This document shows, piece by piece, positions 34,545-46,940 of a stretch of DNA of 64,000 nt. Below the pieces are notes generated by a model. It was not told the DNA's origin. It ran no database searches and saw only the letters and a list, made by a program, of their open reading frames with translations. Origin of the DNA: Austropuccinia psidii (taxonomy: Eukaryota; Basidiomycota; Pucciniomycetes; Pucciniales; Sphaerophragmiaceae); NCBI GenBank assembly GCA_023105745.1, contig JALGQZ010000006.1:1785468-1849467 (forward strand). The letters run 5' to 3'. Both the position numbers and the translations under genes were made by a program. The first letter of the stretch is position 1, and each line of letters opens with the position of its first letter.

Positions 34545-36454
34545 CCTGTAGGTGGGTGAGAGATTTAGCCCACCAGTAATGATTTCGTCAAAATGTAAAT
34601 CAATTATGAATGCAATAAATGTGTGTCCTCAGAATGTCATCAGAGTGATATAATGATGGCAGGTCATAATCCATAAGACATGGCTCCTGGAAATCCAATC
34701 AGACCCACTCAGATACAGAAGAAACTGTATCTGAATGAGGTCCAGAGACAATACAGCTTTAGCTGTAATAATACACAGGTGGCCAAATTATGACCGCCGG
34801 TCATAGTTTGTACCACTTGCAAACCAATTACGGCCGTAACTGGTTTGTCTCCTTGAATTCCAATCAGACCCATTCAGATACAGAAAAAACTGTATCTGAA
34901 TGAGGTCCAGAGACAATACAGCTTTGGCTGTAATCATACACAGGTGGTCAAATTATGACCACCGGTCATAATTTGTACCACTTGCAAGCCAATTATGGCT
35001 GTAATTGGTTTGTCTCCTTGAATTCAAATCAGACCCATTCAGATACAGAAAAAACTGTATCTGAATGAGGTCTGGAGACAATACAGCTTTGGCTGGAGTC
35101 ATACACAGGTGGTCAAATTATGACCTCCGGTCATAATTTGTACCACTTGCAAACCAATTACGGCCGTAATTGGTTTGTCACATTGAAATCCAATCAGACC
35201 CACTCAGATACAGAGACAACTGTATCTGAATGAGGTCCAGGAACAATACAGCTTTGGCTGTAATCATCCACAGGTGGTCAAATTATGACCGCTGGTCATA
35301 ATTTGTACCATATGCAAACCAATTATGGCCGTAATTGGTTTGTCTCTTGGGAATTTCATCAGACCCACTCAGATACAGAAAAAACTGTGTCTGAATGGGG
35401 TCCAGAGACAATAAAGCTTTGGCTGTAATCATACACAGGTGGCCAAATTATGACCGCCAGTCATAGTTTGTACCACTCGAAAAACAATTATGGCTGTAAT
35501 TGGTTTGTCTCCTTGAATTCCAATCAGACCCATTCAGATACAGTTTTTTCTGTGTCTGAATGAGGTCCAGAGACAATACAGCTTTGGCTGTAATCATACA
35601 CAGGTGGTCAAACTATGACCTCCGGTCATAATTTGTACCACTTGCAAACCAATTACAGCTGTAATTGGTTTGTCACATTGGGATGCAATCAGACCCACTC
35701 AGATACAGAAAAAACTTTATCTGAATGAGGTCCAGGAACAATACAGCTTTGGCTGTAATCATCCACAGGTGGTCAAATTATGACCGCCAGTCATAATTTG
35801 TACCATATGCAAACCAATTACGGCCGTAATTGGTTTGTCTCTTGGGAATTTCATCAGACCCACTCAGATACAGAAAAAGCTGTATCTGAATGAGGTCCAG
35901 AGAAAATACAGCTTTGGCTGTAATCATACACAGGTGGTCAAATTATGACCGCCAGTCATAATTTGTACCATATGCAAACCAATTAAGGCCATAATTGGTT
36001 TGTCTCTTGGGAATTCATCAGACCCACTCAGATACAGAAAAAACTGTCTCTGAATGGGGTCCAGAGACAATACAGATTTGGCTGTAATCATACACAGGTG
36101 GCCAAATTATGACTGCCAGTCATAGTTTGTACCACTTGAAACCAATTACGGCCATAATTGGTTTGTCTCCTTGAATTCCAATCAGACCCATTCAGATACA
36201 GAAAAAACTGTATCTGAATGAGGTCCAGAGACAATACAGCTTTGGCTGTAATCATACACAGGTGGTCAAACTCTGACTGCCGGTCATAATTTGTACCACT
36301 TGCCAACCAATTACAGCCATAATTGGTTTGTCACATTGAAATCCAATAAGACCCACTCAGATACAGAAAGAACTGTATTTGAATGAGGTCCAGGAACAAT
36401 ACAGCTTTGGCTGTAATCATATACAGGTGGTCAAATTATGACCGCTGGTCATAA
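34545..36454. repeat. 165-bp tandem satellite with internal palindromes, about 11 units
   Basis: The word CAGATACAG (or CAGATACAGA) recurs at 34710, 34875, 35040, 35205, 35370, 35535, 35700, 35865, 36029, 36193 and 36358, a spacing of 165 bp (twice 164). Each unit carries three dyads: CATTCAGATACAG with its complement across a short A-rich loop; GGTCAAATTATGACC next to GGTCATAATTTG; and a 28-bp near-perfect palindrome centred on ACGGCCGT with arms CAAACCAATT. Units fall in three sub-types by the sequence before the first dyad (CCTTGAATTCC, CACATTG, TCTTGGGAA). The unit before 34710 is degenerate. The array enters the assembly gap, so its true length is unknown. Confidence 0.92.
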
Positions 36455-36954
36455 NNNNNNNNNNNNNNNNNNNNNNNNNNNNNNNNNNNNNNNNNNNNNN
36501 NNNNNNNNNNNNNNNNNNNNNNNNNNNNNNNNNNNNNNNNNNNNNNNNNNNNNNNNNNNNNNNNNNNNNNNNNNNNNNNNNNNNNNNNNNNNNNNNNNNN
36601 NNNNNNNNNNNNNNNNNNNNNNNNNNNNNNNNNNNNNNNNNNNNNNNNNNNNNNNNNNNNNNNNNNNNNNNNNNNNNNNNNNNNNNNNNNNNNNNNNNNN
36701 NNNNNNNNNNNNNNNNNNNNNNNNNNNNNNNNNNNNNNNNNNNNNNNNNNNNNNNNNNNNNNNNNNNNNNNNNNNNNNNNNNNNNNNNNNNNNNNNNNNN
36801 NNNNNNNNNNNNNNNNNNNNNNNNNNNNNNNNNNNNNNNNNNNNNNNNNNNNNNNNNNNNNNNNNNNNNNNNNNNNNNNNNNNNNNNNNNNNNNNNNNNN
36901 NNNNNNNNNNNNNNNNNNNNNNNNNNNNNNNNNNNNNNNNNNNNNNNNNNNNNN
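36455..36954. other. assembly gap, 500 N
   Basis: Exactly 500 N, a placeholder length. It lies between the satellite and an LTR family-C fragment, so the collapsed sequence probably includes more satellite units and the rest of that LTR. Confidence 0.99.
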
Positions 36955-37187
36955 ACTAATTCCATTGTTCCTTCTGGCAGGTTGAAACAGTAATTAGGGA
37001 ATTACTTGGTTGTCTCTTTGGTCATTTGGCTTTATATTGCTCTTATTGAATCTCATCTTTGTATCTACATATTTCTTAAAGAAATTCATTTGTTTTATTT
37101 TATCTTTATTCTTTGGGGTCTTCCAAGTGAGTTCCTTGATTTCTGAGTGCCAGGCCACTCTTGTTTTCCCCAAGAGCCTCTGTGACA
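36955..37187 (-). repeat. LTR family-C fragment, minus strand
   Basis: Read on the minus strand it begins TGTCACAGAGG at 37187 and matches the first 235 bp of the solo LTR at 40210, down to AATTAGT at the gap edge. It is an inverted second copy of that LTR family, truncated by the assembly gap. Confidence 0.75.
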
Positions 37188-37939
37188 TTATATTACTTAA
37201 ATCATAGCTTCTTTTCATCCTTTTCATCCTTTCTTTAAAATTTCATTCACTCATTTCATCAAAATTATGACTCTTTAATGTTTATGAACCTTATGATTCA
37301 TTGTCATATCTCAATTTTCTCTCACTAATTCTTCATTTTGAAAATTGAAAGCTGACCCAATTTTATTTTTGTTTCTCTTTTTAAATCTTTTTTAAAATCA
37401 TCAAATTAATTAATTCATAATTAAATTTTAATTTTAATTTTCATTTGTTTTTTCAAATTGGTCATCAAGATAATTCAGAAACATTCTTCATATCAAGATT
37501 CATATTGATTAATTTTTCAAGAATTTTGATTTTTTAAGAAGAGCTAACTTGATATGATTTTATTCATTGATTTGACATAAAATTAATATTTACTTGAAGA
37601 AAATGGATTGACCTGAAGATTATTGATTTTGCTGATTTTTTTGACATCAAGAATTTTTGACATAAATTGATTTTTCATCAATAACTTATTTGATTGATTG
37701 ATTTTTTGCAGGATTTTTGATTTTTATTGATTTGAAATATTGATTTATTGATTTGAAGATTTAATTTTGATATTTATTGATTTATATACTTCATGATTTC
37801 ATATTGATTCATTGATTTTTCTTCAAGAAATTGATTTTGATTTTGATTTTTACTTCAAGCTTTCTTTTTGAATTGCCTTAAGTTTTTCACCTTCAAATTT
37901 TGGATTTTATTAATCTCATTTCATTTTATTCCTGAGATC
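37188..37939. other. AT-rich low-complexity region with TTGATTTTTGA-like words
   Basis: About 37380-37860 consists largely of variants of ATTGATTTTTGA, ATTGATTTGA and similar. It probably is the decayed 5' leader or LTR side of element 5, which begins just after. No ORF. Confidence 0.45.
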
Positions 37940-40209
37940 TTGGATGTTCAACATTCACCTCCTGAAAGACAGACAGGATCTCAGGCCAGAGATCAAGCTG
38001 TTCTCACTCCAACTCCAAGAGCTCCTCTTGATGGCACCCCAGCAGTTCCTCGACTGAGGGTTTAATTAGACAGAGGACCCAATTTGGAAGGAGCAGCACC
38101 ATCCAGGAAGGAAGGAAGAGGTCCAAGAAGATCAATTTCTTTTTCAGGAGTAGTTGGCAGTTTTCAAGGACTTTCAAGGATCACTTTCAAAGGTCCTGGT
38201 GAAGACAGTGAAGAGGGGGAGGAGAATTCTGTGGAAGAGGAAGAGTCTGGTGGTACTGAACCTTTTACTGTTTCTGTGGGGGAATCCCAAGGTACTGGAG
38301 GACCAACTCTAGCCCAGTCTAATCATCCTATCTCTCATAATTCTGAACCATCCTTATTGGCCATCATGCAGCAAATGACTCAATTATGGCCAATATTCAA
38401 GAAGATTCATCTTCTGAAGCATCAAAACTCCATCTATGAAGGCACCAGAATGCTTTGATGGGACTCAGACCTTCAAAGTCAGAAGTTTAATTCAGGCCTG
38501 TAAACTTATTTTTCATTATGATCTGGCAAAATTCTTTCAAGACAGGAAGACATTTCTCTATTCCACTTCATTTCTTATTGACAGGGCTGCTAAATAGATT
38601 GAGCCTTATCTTTCCAATCTCACTAATCAAGATCTAAGCTACCTTCTCAATTAATGGACTTTATTTTAATCTCAACTATTTACCTTATTTGGGGATCCAA
38701 ATGAAGTTAGAAAAGCTGAAGCAGAATTGGAATACTTAAGAATGAAAGGAGGTGGAAATGTTTCATCATACATTTCTGATTTCAGAAGTTTGGTTTCAAG
38801 AATTGGAGACTGGGGTGAAAGAGATCTCATCCATCATTAATGGAAGGGATTGCCATACAGGAGTTTGGATCAATTGGACTCCCATCCTTCAAGAATACAC
38901 TCTTTAAAATGCTTAATGGATATTATCCTGAAGCTTGATACCAGGCAACATGAGAGGAAAAAGAAGAAGGGTCATTTTCAAGAGAAGAATCCTGAAGCCT
39001 CCAAGTCAAATTCTTCTCATGCTCAAAATTCTTCAAGCTCAAGTCAAAAGAAGAACAAATTTGAGAAGAGGGACAAGCCCCATTCTTCTTTGCTGAATAC
39101 GGACCTCAAGTTTATGATTTCTGAAAAAGAAAGAAGCATGAAGGAGGGCATATGTACCTATTGTGGTGGGAAGAATAGTATTGACTCTTGTTTCAAAAGC
39201 CCTAAAAGCAGCTTTTCCAACCGTCAGGCTAATTTTCCAGTGAGGGAAAAGCCTGAGTGAAGATCATGCTGTGTTCAATGGTCTTAACTGATTTCTCTCC
39301 AGAGCACAACTGTGAATTCTGGAAACTGGTGTAAACAATTCTCTTGAATTTCTTGTATTTCCTTTTCTATCTGATGTTTTTTACAGTATTCTCATTGATT
39401 CTAGTGCTACCAACTCATTTATTGCAAAGCAGTTTGTTCACAAGTATTCTTTGACCATTTCAGAACTCCCAGAGAAGATTCCTCTGAAACCCCTTCCCCA
39501 TTTGTGATTAACCAAACCAAATATATGGTTGAGCTCCCTTCATTCCCAAGCTTTGAATAGGACTCTTTAGTCTTTGATACTATCAAGGGAGGCGACCTCA
39601 TATTGGGCTTTGACTTTCTTAATCATTTTGATACATTTATTTATTGGAAGCAAGGGCTGATCACCTTTAATCCAGATCCTTCTAAATCTTTCAGTAATCA
39701 CTTTTCTTCTGCCAAATAATGTGAAGCTCTGGTTGGTAAGTCTAGAACACCATAATTTCCATATTTTGTCCATATTCCTTCCCTTAATTCCCATCAGTAA
39801 TTATTATCCTCTAGAGATGAAGTCTTCAAAGAGATTCAAGATGTTGGAGAAGATAATTCTGTATCTTCACTTCATCTCTTCTTTGGGAATATGGACTTTC
39901 CTACTTCATCTTATCATAAATCCCTGGAGGAGGTGTGCGATGAAGAGGAAGAGCCAGAGGAAATAGAAACTGTGATGAAGGTTGTTCCTTCTGCTTATCA
40001 CCAGTATTTGGATTTATTTTCCAAGGTGAAATAAGAGAAACTTCCTCCTCACTGGGCCTGTGATCATCATATTGAACTGGAGGGGTCTTCACTGCAGGTT
40101 GGGGTGATCCACTCTTTATCAAACCAAGAGTCAGATTCACTCAGGGCCTACATTTCAGAGAATTTAGAGAAATGTATCATCCAGCCAAGCTCCTCTTCAA
40201 CAGGAGCAC
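37940..40209 (+). pseudogene. element 5: decayed Ty3/Gypsy gag and protease
   Basis: The gag leader (VQHSPPERQTGSQARDQAVL, 37946 onward) is followed by an acidic Glu/Ser-rich stretch, MQQMTQL near 38370, capsid pieces in changing frames (38450-38960), a nucleocapsid end with CTYCGGKNSIDSCFK near 39155, protease-like ILIDSSATNSFIAKQF near 39390, and the start of reverse transcriptase by 40000-40205. Many stops and shifts break every part. The family differs from elements 1-3 and resembles one I recall as very common in Austropuccinia. The reverse-transcriptase domain is interrupted by a solo LTR at 40210 and continues at 41691. Confidence 0.8.
40205..40209. repeat. target-site duplication AGCAC (left); right copy at 41686-41690
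   Basis: AGCAC directly precedes TGTCACAGG at 40210 and directly follows ATGACA at 41685. Deleting the LTR and one copy restores an open join in the reverse transcriptase, GGA-GCA-CCT-GCA. Confidence 0.9.
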
Positions 40210-41685
40210 TGTCACAGGGGATCTAGTGAAAAAAAGAGTGGCCTGGCACTCAGAAGTCAGGGAACTCACTTGAAAGATTCCATAGAATGAAGAAAAGAAA
40301 AGAAAAGAATTGATTTCCTCTAAGAAATATGCAGGTACAAAGATGAGATGCAATGAGAGGAAAGAGAAGCCAAATGGACAAAGAGCCAACCAAGTAAGTC
40401 CTCAATCACTGTTTCAACCTGCCAAAATGAACAATGGAATTAGTAAGGATATGACAACCAAATATCTATCAACAGGCAAAGAAAGAAAAGAAGAAGGTGC
40501 TAAATGACTCACTTGATAATATCAGTATTCATGTTACAGAATGAAAAGAAAATAAAGATAAAATAAAATCAAAATATATTAATTAACTGGGGGAAAACCC
40601 CCCAGGGTCAAAGGAGGCCAGTATATGTGAAAAGTGGAGAGCTTGAATCCTTCAGGCTGACAGCTGGTCTGTATTGTATCCTTGAAGCTGTATTTGACAG
40701 CTTGATGAAGTGTATAACTTGCCAAATTGGGAAATAAACTGGGTTGAATTAAGTACAGGTCTTGATGAATCCAGACTGTATTGAGTAAATGTGGTTGCCA
40801 AGGTGGATTGATGGAGCATTGGCCCTTGACAGGTTTTCTGGAACTGCCTCTTGAATATACCTTAAGAATGAACTGTTAGTATTTGCTTGGAAGAATACTG
40901 TGAATGAGAATTACCAATGATTTCTTGATGGTGTCATTGGTATTTGAGTTTTGATACTTGCCCTTGAGCCTTGATTAATCCTCTGGATGACATGCCTTTA
41001 TGACCTGATGAAGAGTGGAAATAACCATTTGATATTGGCACCATTGTATTGCTGCTGAAAAAAGATGCATAGTGGTGTATAACACCATTTATGGTGCTTT
41101 TGGTTATTGGAGGTTGAAAGTGGGAAAAGGTCTTCTGAGGTGATTCCAGGAGGATATTAGTGAAAACTGGGTTTTGGGTGGCTTCAGAGGTGAAAAGCTG
41201 TCTTTGGGTGTTTTGTCCAAATACAGCTTATACAGTCTTAAACCTGTATTTGCACAAAATGCGCAAAAAAAGTGCAAAACTGGCAATTAAGCCCCAAAAG
41301 GTCTGATATGGCCTTTTGGGCATATTTCCCATAATACATGGGAAAATGGCATATAATGCTTAATACAGCAAAAATGAACAAAAGTGTGGAAATACACAAA
41401 ACTGTATTTTAAGCTTAAAAAGCCAAATACAGGATTTTGAGCTGTATTTTCCCTGTTGACTGGAAAATACCCAAGAGTGACCCAAAGAAGAGAAAGGCCA
41501 GGAAAGGCCTGATGATGGTGAAGGGCCAAGTTGGGCCCAGAGAGTGAAATGGTTATAAAAGGCCAAAAAGAATGAAATGGCCAATTTGGCCAATGATTAT
41601 GGATATGGTCAAATTGCCATAAATTTGATATGGCATGGATATGCCATATTGAGGCCCAAGAGAGTGAATTACCATGGTCATGACA
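40210..41685 (+). repeat. family-C solo LTR
   Basis: A 1476-bp sequence from TGTCACAGG to CATGACA with a perfect 5-bp duplication, and no internal region. TATAAAA lies at 41554-41560, and a GGGGGAAAACCCCCC hairpin lies near 40590. It sits inside the reverse transcriptase of element 5, so it is younger than element 5. Confidence 0.88.
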
Positions 41686-41690
41686 AGCAC

Positions 41691-42104
41691 CTGCACTCTT
41701 TGTCAAAGGGAAGGATGGTGGCCTCCATTGGTGTGTTGATTATTTCAAACTCAATGCTGTGACTAGGAAGAAAAAAGATACTGTTTCTCCTATGAATCAG
41801 CTTCTCACTGTTTCTGATGGTTCTTCTATCTTCTCCAAGATTAATTTCTGTGGTGCATATAACCTTCTTACAATTGAGGAGGTTGATGAACATTTGACTT
41901 GTTTTAGAACTAAATATGGCAGTTATGAGTAATTGGTTATGCCATTTGGGCTTACCAATGCTCCTACATCTTTTCAGAACCTTGTCAATGATATTCTTTG
42001 TGTTATTCTTAATGTTTATGTCATGATTCATTTGGATGACATTCTGGTCTTTTCCAAATGTGAGGAAGAACATTTCACTTATGTGTACACCATTCTTGCA
42101 AGAG
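41691..42104 (+). pseudogene. element 5 reverse transcriptase, continuation
   Basis: The segment continues the reverse transcriptase after the solo LTR: ALFVKGKDGG, then CVDYFKLNAVT, MPFGLTNAPTSFQ near 41940, and HLDDILVFS near 42030 where YVDD/YLDD is expected. A TAA near 41930 breaks the frame. It is cut at 42104 by the family-A LTR start. The Tyr-to-His change in the catalytic box and the stop show that it is dead. Confidence 0.85.
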
Positions 42105-43200
42105 TGTGAACCTTTGAGATATGACCACATACCCAAAAAGGTAACAAGAAATATTTAACATAATTATACATTAAAAATAAGTACCTTAAAACTACAAAAA
42201 TACCATAAATTGGTATAAAACTTGGTTTAACTTGAAAACCAATGAATAAACATATGAAATAAATTATACCATTGAATTCCCCATGGTAAAATACACATAT
42301 ACCACTTTTTGGCATATCTGTAAAGTCAATATTTAATAAGTTATAAGTAATAATACCTTATAAAAAACACAAATCCTTATTTATTTCAAAAGCCAATAAA
42401 GCAACATGTGAAATAAATGGTACCATTGGATTCTCCATAAAAGTCCACATATAAAACAATTAATAAGCTAAGCTTCAAAATCAATACTTAAGGAATTAAC
42501 CTGAGTATATGCACTTTTTTGGTCAACGCATATACTTAAGGATTTTAGCTGATATCTCTTGAAATATGCATGATAGAGTGATGAACCAAAAATAAAGTCA
42601 TCACGTAATTACTGTAGGAATACAGAAAGAAAGTTTTTTTCACAAGTTATAAACAAGGTTAAAACCTGTAAGGAATTATTGATTAAAATCAAAAGAGCTG
42701 TTGACCACTTTGTTGTGAAAGTGGTCCAAACTTAAAAAAAAGTAGAAAGTTGGATTATAATAGTTCATTCGTGAATAATGATGTATTTCCTATTATAATA
42801 TTCAAGGTATAACCCCTTGAAATCATAGTTTGAAGTTTAAAATATTAAATTTCAACAGAAAAGATGAGTTACAAGAAAAATCATCAAAAATAGAGTTTTG
42901 ATGATGTAATGAAATGCTCTTTGCAGAATAATACGATTATGCCAAGCTATTAGAATTCACTCTCTGAATTTCTGTAGCGTGTAAATCCTAAAAGGTATTA
43001 AGGATCAAAGTTTGAGCTTAATTTGATCATTTATGATCACTCACTGTAACCTTAAATTAAGTTTAACAGGCATATGAGTGATAAAATTGGTAAATACTAT
43101 TAGTTTATGATTAAAGCTAATAAAATCCACAAATTTTGGGGTTCTGCCAAGCCTTTGACGTCATCAAACTTAGAGTTATAGTGATAACTCTAAATAATGG
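42105..43200 (+). repeat. family-A LTR fragment of element 4, direct arm
   Basis: It begins TGTGAACCTTTGAGATATGACC and follows the family-A LTR for about 1.1 kb, to AACTCTAAATAATGG. It ends where the LTR should read tgtaataatgatg and instead turns into its own reverse complement. A hairpin with compensatory changes lies at 42502-42538. Confidence 0.9.
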
Positions 43201-43980
43201 CCTCCCCCCTAGAGTCCAACAGGCTTCTAGTAGACATGTACTGATCATATCCACTGGAATTGATCAATATTTTAAGGTTTGGTGATGATTACATCATTAT
43301 TACACCATTATTTAGAGTTATCACTATAACTCTAAGTTTGATGATGTCAAAGGCTTGGCAGAACCCCAAAATTTGTGGATTTTATTAGTTTTAATCATAA
43401 ACTAATAGTATTCACCAATTTTATCACTCATATGACTGTTAAGCTTAATTTAAGGTTACAGTGAGTGATCATAAATGATAAAATTAAGCTCAAACTTTGA
43501 TCCTTAATAAAGTTTAAGATTTACGCGCTAAAAAAATTCAGAGAGTGAATTCTAATAGCTTGGCATAACCTTATTATTCTGCCAAGAGCATTTCATTAGA
43601 TCATCAAAACTCTATTTTTGATGATTTTTCTTGTAACTCATCTTTTCTGTCGAAATTTAGTATTTTAAACTGCAAACTATGATTTTAAGGGGTTATACCT
43701 TGAATATTATAATAGAAATCACATCATTCTTCATGAATGAACCAGTAGAATCCAACTGTCTACTTTTTTTAAGCTTGGACCACCTTCACAACAAAGTGGT
43801 CAACAGCGCTATTGATTTTAATCAATACTTCCTCACAGGTCTTAACCTTGTTTATAACTTGTGAAATAAACTTCATTTCTGTATTCCTACAGTAATTACG
43901 TGATGACTTTATTTTTGGTTCATCACTCTATCATGCATATTTCAAGAGATATTAGCTAAAATCCTTGAATATATGTGTTG
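43201..43980 (-). repeat. family-A LTR fragment of element 4, inverted arm
   Basis: The reverse complement of LTR positions of about 1330 back to about 460, with one internal deletion near 43297. With 42530-43198 it forms a long imperfect palindrome with a centre of about 100 bp. The end at 43980 falls in the loop of the LTR hairpin, where the sequence jumps to gag (gtgttg then agtagcttc). Confidence 0.88.
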
Positions 43981-45443
43981 AGTAGCTTCTACCAGCAAGC
44001 CCCAAGTCAACCCACTTCCCCAAGAAGGGAAGAAGAAAAGGAAAAAGAATTGGAGAAAACCATATTCCCCAAGCTACAGGATTCCAGAAATCCAAAAAGA
44101 TGCCATGGACAATGTCTTCAACATGGCCAGAACTTTGATGGAATTCAAAGACAAAGAGGAACAAAGAATGAGACAACCCCATTTCCCAAAGAAATAACCT
44201 TGTCTACTGATGTTGTAAATACTTTAACAGAGCTTAAAAATAGTATTTTACCTCTTAAAGACATTAAAAATAGTTTATTATCTTTTCAAGAAATAAATAA
44301 TAGCCTATCATCTTGAACAAAACTTGTTGCACAAAATAAGAAAGAAATTGATAACCTAAAATTTATGATTTCAAATAATAAACCAAAAGTATTCATTGAC
44401 AATACTCAGAAATTAATACAAGGACAACAAGAGTTGTACAAATACATAAGTGATATCAAAGAAAAAACTTTGACAATCAATTATGATGTAAGTATTGACA
44501 ATCTTACAGAAAAACTAACCAAATTAAGTATTTCTGTAGAAAGATTTGAAGAAAAGACTTCATCACACCAAAAATTACTTTTGGACCATGTGGAAAAGAG
44601 TGATGAAGCAAGAATGCATCTGAAAGATGACATTCAAAGTGAAATAAGGCTTATTACTGAAAAAATGGATAAAATTAATGAGGCTAATTTAAATATGCCA
44701 AAGTTATCAACACCATTTTCTAACATAAGAAGCCCTGTTTAACCAAAAGAGGAATTAACAAATCCATTCATAACAGACTTGAGTCACCAAGACAATAACA
44801 AAGTCTTAATGAAAGAAGCACCTCAATTGAAAGAATGGCCAACATTCACAGGAGAAGGTGAATATGACCACATGTCATTTATCAAAACAATTGACATGCT
44901 ACAAGAAGACTATGCCATACCAGATGAATTAATCACTGCAAGATTACATTCATTGTTTGAAAAATCTGCAAAAAGATGGTATTATGGCATAAGGCAAACA
45001 AATGGCAAAAATACTTGCTCTTGGTGGAAACAAGAAATAATAACCAAGTGGGCTAATGATTCCTGGAGGTACAAAATAGAAAATGCATTTGAAAATTCTT
45101 TCTTTGACCCAGACAAAGACAAACCTTTAACTTGGTTCTTGAAACAAGCTGAAAGACTTAATGCATTGTACCCAGAAATGTTACAAAAAATGGTGCATAT
45201 GAAAATACTCAAGAAATGTGGAGGAGAGCTAGAACATGCCCTAATAAGAAGGTGTATAGAACCATGCTCCACAGAAGAGTATATTAATACACTAGAAGAC
45301 ATAGTGACAAGAACAAAAATTGGCAGGACTTGGAAGAAATTGGACATTAAAAGCCCAAATAAACCATTTATCAAAAAAGATAAATCAAAAGAATCCTTCA
45401 AGCCCAATACATCCAACAATAATGAGCAAAGAAAATGTCAACC
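43981..45443 (+). pseudogene. element 4: gag fragment of the element 2 family
   Basis: The sequence aligns closely with 51877-53320 of element 2: end of the gag leader, coiled coil, capsid (EWPTFTGEGEYDH near 44835) and linker, ending at the first Cys of the zinc knuckle. TGA near 44314 and TAA near 44740 interrupt it. It is cut by the LTR of element 3 at 45444. The LTR, 5' leader and start of gag normally found between LTR and this point are missing, replaced by the inverted LTR arm. Confidence 0.9.
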
Positions 45444-46940
45444 TGTGACTCAAAACAGAGCACTAGCATGACATCCAACATACCATAAATAATGGTATGA
45501 CATGTATTGAACAAACATAGTCAATACAGGTAATAAATAAGAGGAAAAAACTCCTCTTAAATCAAACACCAACCTTATCCAAACAGAATAAGGAAACCTA
45601 GAGGAGAATAAACAAGTCAAAACCCTTATTTTCACCTCTCATCTAACTTATGCATTCTAAAAGTATTCTATACCAAAATGGTATTTTTCTTAAAGCTCAC
45701 ATAGAGAGCTACACAATGGTATCATCCATGTTGCTGTAACACCACTACAACTGGAGATACCATATGACCTTTATTTTAAAACCAAGACCCCTCTGAAAGT
45801 CAAAGAGGGCTTGTACAAAACTGTACAAAAGTATAACCAAATTAAAGATCTAAACAAGAGCTTTAATTTGAGACACCTTAGACCTCTGTATCTCTTAAAT
45901 TGACTGAGGGATCTTGGTTCAAAGGCTTAACAACCAAAATACAGATATTCTGAAAACAACAATGTAAACAAACCCCTGTATCTTTGGCATACACTGATAC
46001 AACTGCACAGTGTAATATACCAAACTGTAGAGCTAATCAAGCCCTATAAGACTGTATCATCAGAATACAGATATCTTCCAAATTGAAGAAGATATCTGGT
46101 ATGGAAGTTTTTGAAGCCTCATACTGATGTACAAAAATACATCCAAAAACTTAAAACCCTTACAACTTTTGCTATTTTAAAGAAGGGTAAACATGAAGCA
46201 TACCAAATTGAAGAGCTCATTAAGCCCTTCAATTCTGTGCTCTTGGTTTCTTGATATCTTAAGAACTGACTGAGATATCTTGATTGGAAGGTTTTTCTAG
46301 CAATACATGACTGTATCAAACTTGTATCAAACAGTATTGCTCTCATACTTAAAATAATATACTTATGAAGATATAACCTCCCTAAAATAATCATTGTTGA
46401 TCAAACAGACACCAGAACAACGTCATCCAAGTGCTGACGTGGCAGGGGAAAATTGTTTTCACCCTGTATTGATCCAGAATGATCATTTGTGGTTTCAAAA
46501 CCACAATTCTGCCTCTATTGACATCAGAATTGACAATCCAGAACCACAGACTCATCATTGGAGTGAAAATCTTCACTCCTCTGACGCGTGAAGAGTTAAT
46601 AACTCTTGACAGTCTTGAAAGATATAAAAGGAAGGGTTTTTTCCCTGAAAACCCATCATCTTTATCTTATTATCCATATTCTTAGGTGACAAAACTGTTA
46701 TCAATCAGTAGTGTCCTTAGAATTATAATTAAAGATATAATTAGAATATAATTATTGTAGTACTTCTTTACAGTCAAAGATATTAGAGTATTGCAACCCA
46801 GGTCCTCAACAGACTAATCACCACTGTTACCACGTAGCAGTAGGACCTGGAGATTTAAATTTATTTGTTTTTGACATGTCACAGTCATAATACTAGCTTG
46901 TAACTACATTTTATAGCTACTATATAGACTCACCCTGACA
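45444..46940 (+). repeat. element 3 5' LTR
   Basis: A 1497-bp LTR from TGTGACTC to CACCCTGACA, followed at once by the primer-binding region also seen in elements 1 and 2. TATAAAAG lies at 46623-46630. The base pairs just upstream (CAACC, 45439-45443) would be the left target duplication; the right one is outside the window. Confidence 0.85.
46623..46630 (+). promoter_or_regulatory. TATA box in element 3 LTR
   Basis: TATAAAAG in the context gatataaaaggaag, about 310 bp before the LTR end. Position and sequence fit the LTR promoter. Confidence 0.55.

Noticed and set aside
34600..36454. Regular repeats with dyads resembling a CRISPR array
   Set aside because: The unit is 165 bp and is repeated over its whole length without unique spacers, in a eukaryotic genome with introns. 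It is a satellite.
36417..36965. Apparent open frames of unknown residues on both strands
   Set aside because: They arise only from the run of 500 N.
38084..38458. A separate host gene with an acidic domain
   Set aside because: The sequence and its order before a capsid and CTYCGG knuckle identify it as the gag leader of decayed element 5.
40588..40604. GGGGGAAAACCCCCC as a bacterial-type terminator
   Set aside because: It is inside a fungal solo LTR; no transcript end can be assigned and intrinsic terminators do not apply here.
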